Assembly: GCA_025999775.1 (NCBI GenBank)
Contig: BNXT01000024.1
Location: 1-11,484, forward strand
From: Bacteroidia bacterium
GTDB taxonomy: Bacteria > Bacteroidota > Bacteroidia > Bacteroidales > P3
Direction: 5' to 3'
Length of the DNA: 11,484 nucleotides
The position numbers and the translations under genes are program-made. Positions within the stretch are counted from its first letter, which is position 1, and each line of letters begins with the position of its first letter. This document shows positions 1-5,437 of the stretch, piece after piece. The notes beneath the pieces are model-generated. The model was not told the DNA's origin. It did not search any database and worked only from the letters and a program-made list of their open reading frames with translations.

Positions 1-613
1 GAGGTAACATATTCATTGAAGAAACTTCATCGCCACCACTACTTATTTGTTGACTCCCTACGCTAATAGAAGAAGAAACCCATTTAAAAAAAGACATGAT
101 TGAGTGACTATCAACTTCGCTTAATTGCAAAACGATATTCGTGATTCTCTTTAAATTGTCAAGATGCTTTTGCCCCAATTGTCCGGTAGCACAAGCGACT
201 ATTAAACCCGTCTTACGTTTTTTTAATTCAGCAAGGGCTTTTTTCCAAGCACCGGTTGGACCACCGTCGGTCATCAAAAATATTAAAGGTTTCCAATCTC
301 CCTTTGTATCTATAGTTGTTTTTACAACTTCGGTGTCTAATTTATTGGATAATAATGTTAATGCCTCTCCTAAGGCTGTAGTTCCTGATGCGTCAATATT
401 TGGTGTCTGAAATGAAATAATGTCAGTCAAAGGAACTATTTGTTGCGCTGTTTTGTTGAATGTTATCACGCTCAAAAAAACAGTTTCTAAAGCATAAGGA
501 TTTCCACGCAATGCTAATACCATCGCTTGCATTCCTTCCTTTACTGCTTCAATTGGCTTTCCTCTCATAGAGGTAGAAGTGTCCAATATTAGATAAATGG
601 GTAATCGTCTCAT
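1..613 (-). CDS. terY: TerY-like vWA domain protein, second copy (C-terminus beyond window)
   Basis: Reading leftward from the ATG at 613, the frame stays open to the window edge (about 204 codons), so the 3' end is missing. The protein is a von Willebrand factor A domain with the metal-ion (MIDAS) residues in place: Asp11-x-Ser13-x-Ser15, Thr79 in an SGTTALGEAL segment, and Asp116 in MTDGGPT. It aligns along its whole visible length with the TerY encoded at 807-1445, more than half the residues being identical (FFKWVSSSIS is shared). TerY proteins of ter clusters are cytoplasmic vWA proteins thought to work with a PP2C phosphatase and a protein kinase. No such partner is visible here, so the triad is inference. 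The start is supported by a GGAGGA Shine-Dalgarno about 11 bases upstream and an ATGA overlap with the preceding small gene. Codons are visibly richer in AT than in the first TerY gene. Confidence 0.9.
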   Translation of the reverse strand, partial: MRRLPIYLILDTSTSMRGKPIEAVKEGMQAMVLALRGNPYALETVFLSVITFNKTAQQIVPLTDIISFQTPNIDASGTTALGEALTLLSNKLDTEVVKTTIDTKGDWKPLIFLMTDGGPTGAWKKALAELKKRKTGLIVACATGQLGQKHLDNLKRITNIVLQLSEVDSHSIMSFFKWVSSSISVGSQQISSGGDEVSSMNMLP

Positions 614-801
614 TTTTTTTTGTCTCCTCCTAAAAGCGAAAATAACAAATTCAGCAGAGAAGCCCCGACTTTTCGCTGCATCCCCTGCTTTGTGGTGGAA
701 ATACCGGTGCGCCGAGCAAAACTCTGCTTGGCGCCCGTTATTCCTACGGCTCGTTTCCAAGAAAATGACATCCCCGGAATTATTGATTTGCTTTTTGCCA
801 T
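610..801 (-). CDS. Small basic hypothetical protein (63 aa) between the two TerY genes
   Basis: I do not recognise a named family. The 63-residue product is strongly basic: its N-terminal 47 residues hold many Lys and Arg and no acidic residue, with a SFSWKRAVGITGAKQ segment and an RRTGISTTKQGMQRK segment. They are followed by a short hydrophobic or amphipathic stretch (ASLLNLLFSLLGG) and a charged tail, GGDKKK. Such a protein could bind nucleic acid or an acidic membrane surface or partner, but that is inference. The gene begins 5 bases after the first TerY stop with no clear Shine-Dalgarno, so it is probably translated by coupling. Its TGA stop overlaps the next ATG (ATGA). Its last codons (GGA GGA GAC) also form the ribosome-binding site of the second TerY gene. 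This tight packing makes a chance ORF unlikely. Confidence 0.75.
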   Translation of the reverse strand: MAKSKSIIPGMSFSWKRAVGITGAKQSFARRTGISTTKQGMQRKVGASLLNLLFSLLGGDKKK

Positions 802-806
802 CGTTT

Positions 807-1445
807 TTACACTACAATATTTACTTCCGGTGGAGGCGGTGGCAATTCTCCGAGACCAACTACTTCATTGCCGCTGTCAACTTTCTGGCTGCCGGTGCTG
901 ATCGATGACGAAACCCATTTGAAGAACGCCTTAATGGTCGAACTGTCGGCGGTATCCAACTGCACAACACATTCGGTAATCTGTTTCAAAACGTTTGTGT
1001 CGGCGCTTTGTCCGGCAGCGCAGGCAACTACCATACCGGTTTTCCTTTTCTGAAATTCCGCAAGTCCTTTTTTCCAGTCGTCGGTGGGACCGCCATCGGT
1101 CATAATGAAAACCAGCGGTTTCCAGTCACCTTTCACTTCCGCGGTCGTTTTCGCAACCTCGGTATCAATTTTATTTGCAAGCAATTTGAGTGCGTCGCCG
1201 AGCGAAGTCAAACCGGTTGCCGAAATAGAAGGTATCTGAAATGCGGTCAGTTCCGTAAGAGGCACAATTTGGTTTGCGCTACTATCGAAAGTGATAATGC
1301 TCAAATACGCCGTTTCGAGAGCGTAAGGGTCTTGCCTCAAAGCGCTTACTAATGTTTGCACGCCTGTCTCTACGGCGGCTATTGGTTCGCCACTCATCGA
1401 ACCGGAGGTGTCAAGCACCAAATAGACGGGAAGTCTTCTTGCCAT
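807..1445 (-). CDS. terY: TerY-like vWA domain protein, first copy
   Basis: A 212-residue cytoplasmic protein made of one von Willebrand factor A domain. The MIDAS motif is intact: Asp12-x-Ser14-x-Ser16 (DTSGSMSG), Thr80 in ATGLTSLGDAL, and Asp117 in MTDGGPT. The length is that of the TerY family, and there is no signal peptide. The C-terminus ends in a proline run (ELPPPPPEVNIVV) that could serve as a flexible or partner-binding tail. TerY proteins are the regulatory part of ter clusters and are linked by gene neighbourhood to PP2C phosphatases and kinases. The gene lies 19 bases after the TerZ-like gene and 5 bases before the small basic protein. It looks more GC-rich than the paralogous TerY at the left edge, although the proteins are clearly homologous. 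The upstream region is A-rich without a good Shine-Dalgarno, which is normal in Bacteroidetes. Confidence 0.93.
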   Translation of the reverse strand: MARRLPVYLVLDTSGSMSGEPIAAVETGVQTLVSALRQDPYALETAYLSIITFDSSANQIVPLTELTAFQIPSISATGLTSLGDALKLLANKIDTEVAKTTAEVKGDWKPLVFIMTDGGPTDDWKKGLAEFQKRKTGMVVACAAGQSADTNVLKQITECVVQLDTADSSTIKAFFKWVSSSISTGSQKVDSGNEVVGLGELPPPPPEVNIVV

Positions 1446-1464
1446 AATTTTTGTGTTTTTAAGT

Positions 1465-2139
1465 TTACAAATAAGATTTTACAATTCGGGATATGGTTTC
1501 ACATAAATTGTTGTCAGCGGTTGCGTCTCCAATAGCATTAAATTTCCAAGCGCCATCTTTCTTGTACAATTTGCCCATAATGATTGCCCGTTTGCCGGAA
1601 TATTGTGATTCTGCTGACACATTGTAAGAAGCAAATACTTCTTTTACCTTTGTAGGCGTACCTTCATACATTCTGATTTTTGCATAAGGAATCTGCGAAA
1701 AATCTTCTTTGCCTACATTATTCAGGAAAAAGAAAATTTGCGAAACGCTACTATTCACTTTGGATAGATTCACCGTAATGATTTCGTTATCCAAACCGTC
1801 ATCGCCACCTTTATCGCCCTCGCGGTCATCGCCTGAATGGTGCAATGCTTTGTCATTGGTATCCAATTTGCCTTTGGACATACCGTAGCGTTGCAAAAAT
1901 TCAATTCTGTATAATGGAGAATAAATGTGGTCGTACAACTTGTTGTTGTCGTCAATCAAAACACAACTCAAATCCAAATCTACATCAATGGTCTTTTTAC
2001 TTAATCCCAAAAATCCTCCGGATGTTTCAATTGCGCCCCAGTTCACGCCAACGCAAAACTCGGTTAGTTTGCTGCCATCGGATTTTTCCAAATTTATCCG
2101 TTGACCTTTCTCCAATTTTTTTTCTAAATTGATTGCCAT
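1465..2139 (-). CDS. TerD-domain protein, TerZ/TerX-like
   Basis: A 224-residue TerD-domain protein, longer than the two 184-residue TerD proteins of the operon. It starts MAINLEKK, then has the family core: VGVNWG (about 30-35), a GGFLGLSKK insert (41-49) of the type seen in TerZ, DVDLDLS (52-58), and an acidic calcium-binding loop HHSGDDREGDKGGDD (about residues 100-115). The acidic loop is followed by EIITVNLSKV and a typical TerD-fold C-terminal half (AKIRMYEG, GKLYKKDGAWKFNAIG). The function by family is calcium binding within a membrane-associated stress complex. The exact paralogue (TerZ or TerX) cannot be settled by eye. Its start is supported by an AAGGAG Shine-Dalgarno about 8 bases upstream, the clearest in the operon after that of the second TerY gene. 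It begins 15 bases after the second TerD gene. Confidence 0.88.
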   Translation of the reverse strand: MAINLEKKLEKGQRINLEKSDGSKLTEFCVGVNWGAIETSGGFLGLSKKTIDVDLDLSCVLIDDNNKLYDHIYSPLYRIEFLQRYGMSKGKLDTNDKALHHSGDDREGDKGGDDGLDNEIITVNLSKVNSSVSQIFFFLNNVGKEDFSQIPYAKIRMYEGTPTKVKEVFASYNVSAESQYSGKRAIIMGKLYKKDGAWKFNAIGDATADNNLCETISRIVKSYL

Positions 2140-2154
2140 AATACATCTCCTTTT

Positions 2155-2709
2155 TTAATTGTATTTATTTAAATAATCTTCCAAACCTCCTTTTTGCCCA
2201 ACACCAACGGCTTCAAATTTCCACTCATCATTGCGTTTGTAAATTCTTCCGAACTCAACAGCCGTTTCCACTGAGAAATCTTCCTCTAATTCATATTTCA
2301 GAAGTTCCTCGTTGTTGTCGGGGTTGTAAATTCTCACAAAAGAATTACGCACCTGACCAAAGTTTTGATGGCGTTCTTCGGCTTTGTGAATGGTTACTAT
2401 AATGCAGATTTCCGCAGCATTGGGGTTGATTTTTGACAAATCTACCTTAATGCTTTCGTCGTCGCCATCACCCGCGCCGGTAAGATTGTCGCCGGTATGT
2501 TCCACTGCGCCATCGGGCGATTTCAGGTTGTTGTAAAACACAAAATAGTCATCGGACAAACATTTTTTGTTTTCGCCGAGAATAAATACCGAAGCATCAA
2601 GGTCGAAATCAACGCCTGTGCTTGACGAGTTGGCGTCCCAGCCCAACCCGATTACGAATTTTGGGAGGGAAAGCGTTGCGCGTCCTCCTTTTTCTAAACT
2701 TATTGCCAT
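2155..2709 (-). CDS. terD: TerD family protein, second copy
   Basis: A 184-residue TerD protein, close to the 191-192 residues of classical TerD/TerE. It has the N-terminal MAISLEKG..TLSL, GLGWDAN (21-27), DFDLDAS (34-40), SPDGAVEHTGDN (64-75) and GDGDDE (80-85), the paired acidic sites that bind calcium in this family. The C-terminal half contains QNFGQVRNSFVRIYN and EEDFSVETAVEFGRIYK, the TerD signature. It is very similar to the TerD encoded at 3790-4344, pointing to duplication within the operon, and may correspond functionally to TerE. It has no signal peptide, so it is cytoplasmic or peripherally membrane-bound. It sits 23 bases downstream of the TerB-like gene. Confidence 0.95.
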   Translation of the reverse strand: MAISLEKGGRATLSLPKFVIGLGWDANSSSTGVDFDLDASVFILGENKKCLSDDYFVFYNNLKSPDGAVEHTGDNLTGAGDGDDESIKVDLSKINPNAAEICIIVTIHKAEERHQNFGQVRNSFVRIYNPDNNEELLKYELEEDFSVETAVEFGRIYKRNDEWKFEAVGVGQKGGLEDYLNKYN

Positions 2710-2732
2710 TTTTTCTGTTTTTTAGTTGTTGA

Positions 2733-3104
2733 TTATAAATTCAGAATTGACGGAAAACTTTTGGCTTTACTTTTCAAATTTGCCAGCAATGCCTTTTCGG
2801 TTTTATCCAATTGACCATCGCCTTGAATCTTTGCAAGCAGCCATTGTGCTTCGTCTTCTTCAATTTCGCCGGGCGAAGTTTCGTCTTCCAACAGAAAACT
2901 CGTTATTGCCTCAACGAAAAGCGTTTCCCAACTGCTATGGTTGGCTTTGCCTGATACAGCATCATTCAAATAGAAGAGAAAATCTGCTTCTTCCTTGTCG
3001 ATTTTGCCATCGGCATACAATACTTCGCAAAGTTGTTTTACTTCGGCTTCATCAATCACGCCATCGGCAAGGATTGAGTTTTTTAATTCTTTTAATGTGC
3101 TCAT
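2733..3104 (-). CDS. TerB-like small acidic protein
   Basis: A 123-residue, mainly helical, acidic protein. It carries three copies of the pattern D-G-x-[I/L]-D-x-x-E: Asp14-Gly15 to Glu21, Asp32-Gly33 to Glu39, and Asp96-Gly97 to Glu103. A degenerate fourth (SPGEIEEDE) lies near residue 80. These resemble the second half of EF-hand loops but lack the usual Asp at loop positions 1 and 3. The same style of DG..(I/S)..E helical repeat is typical of TerB and related domains. TerB is a cytoplasmic partner of the membrane protein TerC, and it binds metal in studied examples. A similar role here is inference from the sequence pattern and the operon position between TerD-family genes. It could instead be an unrelated pseudo-EF-hand protein. 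The stop is 23 bases before the next gene. Confidence 0.7.
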   Translation of the reverse strand: MSTLKELKNSILADGVIDEAEVKQLCEVLYADGKIDKEEADFLFYLNDAVSGKANHSSWETLFVEAITSFLLEDETSPGEIEEDEAQWLLAKIQGDGQLDKTEKALLANLKSKAKSFPSILNL

Positions 3105-3142
3105 TTTTAATAGATTTAATGTGTGAATATTGATTTGAAAAA

Positions 3143-3778
3143 TTATTTACTTCCTGCTCGATACAGCATTCCCCAATTGTATGCTTTATCGCAATCGCTG
3201 TGTCCACCGTGGAATGTTACGAGTTTTCTAACCGTCATAGAATTACTATCAAAAAGGATTTCGGTAATGGCACAGAACTTTTGCGAACGGTCTTGTTTGC
3301 CCATTTCAACAACAATATCAGGATTTCCCGAGACTTTTACAGTTACCACGGCATTGGTTTCGTCCCATTTTGCTGCGCCTTCATAGATAAAGGTATAAAC
3401 CGTAATGCGTTTCAGGTCGGAAATTCCCTGTGGGTTTATCAGGATGTTTTCGCCTTCGGCTGAAGAACCTGATTGGTCGTCGCCGCTGTGCCAAATCCAC
3501 GGTTTTTGTGTGTAGCAACCTTGCCGTGTTGCCTGATTTTTAGCGCCTCCTTTTCCATGTGCAAACTGCAAACCGTCAATACACGATTTGCTTCCATCCT
3601 GCAATTCATACCAAACGCCCAAATCAAGGTCAACGGCACTTGCCCAGAAACCCTTTTTTTGTGTCCAATTCAGATTAATAACAATCTCTTGTGAAGCGTT
3701 ATCACTACCTTTGGTTAAGTCAATTTTATGACTATCACCCTGTTTCTCAAGAGTGATTTTGTTTAAATTTATTGCCAC
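3143..3778 (-). CDS. TerA/TerF-like TerD-domain protein
   Basis: A 211-residue protein matching the TerD-like domain that forms the C-terminal half of TerA. Visible marks are VDLDLGVWYELQDGSK, HSGDDQSGSSAEGEN, ITVYTFIYEGAAKW, FCAITEIL and the closing segment FHGGHSDCDKAYNWGMLYRAGSK. Full TerA proteins of enterobacterial ter clusters are near 385 residues, so this is a single-domain form. The start codon is GTG (3778-3776), chosen because the product then begins MAINL like its TerD-family neighbours; no ATG lies nearby in frame. A GTG start may lower its yield relative to the TerD gene 11 bases upstream. The acidic HSGDD..G..EGEN stretch is the probable metal-binding site. Four cysteines are present, more than in the other TerD proteins of the cluster. 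Confidence 0.87.
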   Translation of the reverse strand: MAINLNKITLEKQGDSHKIDLTKGSDNASQEIVINLNWTQKKGFWASAVDLDLGVWYELQDGSKSCIDGLQFAHGKGGAKNQATRQGCYTQKPWIWHSGDDQSGSSAEGENILINPQGISDLKRITVYTFIYEGAAKWDETNAVVTVKVSGNPDIVVEMGKQDRSQKFCAITEILFDSNSMTVRKLVTFHGGHSDCDKAYNWGMLYRAGSK

Positions 3779-3789
3779 ACTATTGGATT

Positions 3790-4344
3790 TTAAGCATATT
3801 TATTGACAAAATACTGCAAGCCCCCTTTGTAACCGATTCCCATTGCCTCGAATTTCCACTCGCTACCCTTTTTGTAGAGGCGACCGAATTCAACGGCGGT
3901 CTCCACCGAAAAGTCCTCATCTAATTCATATCTCGCAATTTCCTCATTTGTTTGAGCATTGTAAATACGGATAAATGAGTTACGCACCTGTCCGAAGTTT
4001 TGTTTACGGGTTTCGTAATCGTGGATGGTAACGGTAAAAATAATTTCCTGAATTTTCGGATCTACTTTCGATAAATCCACCGTTAACGTTTCATCATCAC
4101 CGTCGCTGTTACCACCGGTTAAATCATCGCCGGAAGATTCTACTGCACCATCCGGTGATTTCGGATTATTGTAAAACACGAAATACTCATCCTGAGGCAA
4201 TTTCTTGTTTTCGCCCAACATGAATGCTGAAGCATCCAAGTCGAAATCAAACCCTGTGCCTTCGTTGGGATCCCAACCTAATCCTACGCCTACTTTCGAC
4301 AGCCCGATTTCAATCCGCTGCCCTTTTTGCAAATTTATCGCCAT
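3790..4344 (-). CDS. terD: TerD family protein, first gene of the ter operon
   Basis: A 184-residue TerD protein. Family marks in order are GLGWDPN (21-27), DFDLDAS (33-39), SPDGAVESSGDD (63-74), GDDE (82-85), QNFGQVRNSFIRIYN, and EDFSVETAVEFGRLYKKGSEWKFEA. TerD proteins bind calcium through the paired acidic sites and are abundant stress proteins linked to tellurite, phage and colicin resistance in other bacteria. The ATG at 4344 gives the conserved MAINLQKGQR start. The region before it is A/T-rich (ATTTAAAAATC) without a Shine-Dalgarno, as is usual in Bacteroidetes. It is the first gene of the operon, with about 210 bases between the presumed transcription start and its ATG. That leader includes a (TG)15 tract and an inverted repeat. 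Confidence 0.96.
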   Translation of the reverse strand: MAINLQKGQRIEIGLSKVGVGLGWDPNEGTGFDFDLDASAFMLGENKKLPQDEYFVFYNNPKSPDGAVESSGDDLTGGNSDGDDETLTVDLSKVDPKIQEIIFTVTIHDYETRKQNFGQVRNSFIRIYNAQTNEEIARYELDEDFSVETAVEFGRLYKKGSEWKFEAMGIGYKGGLQYFVNKYA

Positions 4345-4422
4345 GATTTTTAAATTTAATTATAATTGTGTTGTTATTTAAAAAAAAATTGTTATATTTC
4401 GCGCGAGCTATGTGGCGTTGCT

Positions 4423-4457
<35 letters not shown>

Positions 4458-4483
4458 AACAAAATTTCGGACATAACCAAGCT

Positions 4484-4508
4484 TTTTGTTGAAAAGTTAT
4501 CAACAAAA
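4484..4508. promoter_or_regulatory. Inverted repeat, 9-bp arms with 7-base loop, in the ter leader
   Basis: TTTTGTTGA (4484-4492) and TCAACAAAA (4500-4508) are exact reverse complements around a 7-base centre. The repeat lies about 50-75 bases downstream of the presumed ter transcription start and about 30 bases before the TG tract. It could form a leader hairpin in RNA or be an operator for a dimeric repressor. The sequence alone cannot tell these apart. It has no T-tract on the ter strand, so it does not look like an attenuator terminator. Confidence 0.6.
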
Positions 4509-4562
4509 CTACATGACACCTTATTACACCATTCAGAAACCATATTATTCATAAATAATTTG

Positions 4563-4570
4563 CAAAGATA
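4563..4570 (-). promoter_or_regulatory. Bacteroidetes -7 element (TATCTTTG) for the ter operon
   Basis: On the minus strand the bases 4570-4563 read TATCTTTG, an exact TAnnTTTG match and identical to the element before the tRNA at 9132-9139. Transcription would start near 4557 and run into the ter operon. No clean TTTG lies 19 bases further upstream; that place holds an AT-rich TTTT. The missing -33 box, with a palindrome just upstream at 4604-4621, would suit an activator-dependent promoter, but that is inference. Confidence 0.6.
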
Positions 4571-4603
4571 CGATTTATTTTTAATTTAGAAAATTAAAAA
4601 TGC

Positions 4604-4621
4604 GGGAATTTAGAAATTCCC
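4604..4621. promoter_or_regulatory. Perfect 8-bp palindrome between the divergent promoters
   Basis: GGGAATTT (4604-4611) and AAATTCCC (4614-4621) are exact reverse complements with a 2-base centre. The site lies just beyond the -33 region of the ter promoter and about 50 bases before the rightward TAAATTTG element, a natural place for a dimeric regulator. On the plus strand it is followed by a run of seven T (4624-4630), so it could also act as a weak intrinsic terminator for antisense transcription coming out of the ter side. Both readings are open. Confidence 0.55.
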
Positions 4622-4673
4622 AATTTTTTTAACCAATTTTTTATTTGTCTGTGTGTAATTCAAAAATTTTATG

Positions 4674-4681
4674 TAAATTTG
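4674..4681 (+). promoter_or_regulatory. Bacteroidetes -7 element (TAAATTTG) for the receptor operon
   Basis: The bases read TAAATTTG, an exact TAnnTTTG match. A TTTG at 4644-4647 could be the -33 box, but the 26-base spacing is longer than usual. Transcription would begin near 4687, leaving a leader of only about 20-35 bases before the non-ATG start codons at 4706 or 4721. Confidence 0.5.
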
Positions 4682-4705
4682 CAGAGATGTAAGATGATAT
4701 ACTAA

Positions 4706-5437
4706 TTGATTTTTAAAAACGTGTTTTTTAAGCAAAAATCTAAAATACAATGGTTATTTTGTGGGGTATTATTGTGCCAGAGTGTTCCTGTTTTATTGGT
4801 AGCACAAGGGGACGTATCGCCCAAACGATCGGTTGTTCAGATTTCAGGATTGCTGATTCATAACGATAATTTAGAGCCGCTACCGTTTGTACACATTCAG
4901 GTGGATGGTACCCGACGGGGCGCTATGGCGGATAGTAAAGGTTTTTTTTCGTTGGTAACGTATGCCGGTGATGAATTATTGATTACCGCTATTGGTTTTC
5001 ATAGCGTTCGTGTACATATTCCCGATACCTTGACATCGGATCGCTACACCTTGATACAATCCATGATGCAGGATACCATAGAGTTGCCTGTTACGGTTAT
5101 CTATCCATGGCCTTCCAAAGAGAAATTCAGAGATGCTTTTTTGAACCTCAAAGCGCCGGATGATGACTATGAAACAGCTCGAAAAAACTTAACCTTGGCT
5201 GAATTTCGTGAACGTGCTAAATACGGTAAAATGGACGCTGCAATGAACTATCGCAATTTCATCAACAATAAAACCGATGAATTGTACTATGGCGGTAAAT
5301 TATCAGGGCAATCACCGCCGAATAATTTGCTCAATCCTTTTGCTTGGTCACAGTTTTTGCGGATATGGAATGCCCAAAAAGAGCAAAAAAAACAAAAAAA
5401 AGCCTTAGAGTGGGATGCGTATGACGTGGAAGATTAG
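4706..5437 (+). CDS. Secreted carboxypeptidase-regulatory-like domain protein
   Basis: About 243 residues. The N-terminus is a signal peptide: a basic start (KNVFFKQKSK), a hydrophobic core near residues 16-32 (WLFCGVLLC..VPVLLV), and a probable cut after VAQ or nearby. Residues about 44-105 form the small beta-sandwich regulatory domain common in Bacteroidetes (ISGLL, LPFVHIQVDGT, MADSKGFFSL, ELLITAIGF). The rest is unrecognised and ends in a Lys/Gln-rich then acidic tail. The start is uncertain: the first usable codons are TTG at 4706 and GTG at 4721, and the next in-frame ATG (near 4925) would remove the signal peptide. An ATG at 4694 is in frame but is closed by TAA at 4703. The gene overlaps the receptor gene by 23 bases, so the product is probably a periplasmic or outer-membrane partner of that receptor. 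Confidence 0.8.
   Translation: MIFKNVFFKQKSKIQWLFCGVLLCQSVPVLLVAQGDVSPKRSVVQISGLLIHNDNLEPLPFVHIQVDGTRRGAMADSKGFFSLVTYAGDELLITAIGFHSVRVHIPDTLTSDRYTLIQSMMQDTIELPVTVIYPWPSKEKFRDAFLNLKAPDDDYETARKNLTLAEFRERAKYGKMDAAMNYRNFINNKTDELYYGGKLSGQSPPNNLLNPFAWSQFLRIWNAQKEQKKQKKALEWDAYDVED

Noticed and set aside
4497..4505. TTATCAACA as a DnaA box
   Set aside because: It has one mismatch to the consensus, is a single copy, forms part of the inverted repeat at 4484-4508, and there is no other origin feature.
5385..5437. Two A8 runs near the end of the regulatory-domain gene as a frameshift site fusing it to the TonB receptor
   Set aside because: The receptor frame is closed by a TAG at 5406 between the runs and the receptor start, and the receptor has its own signal peptide, so they are separate proteins.
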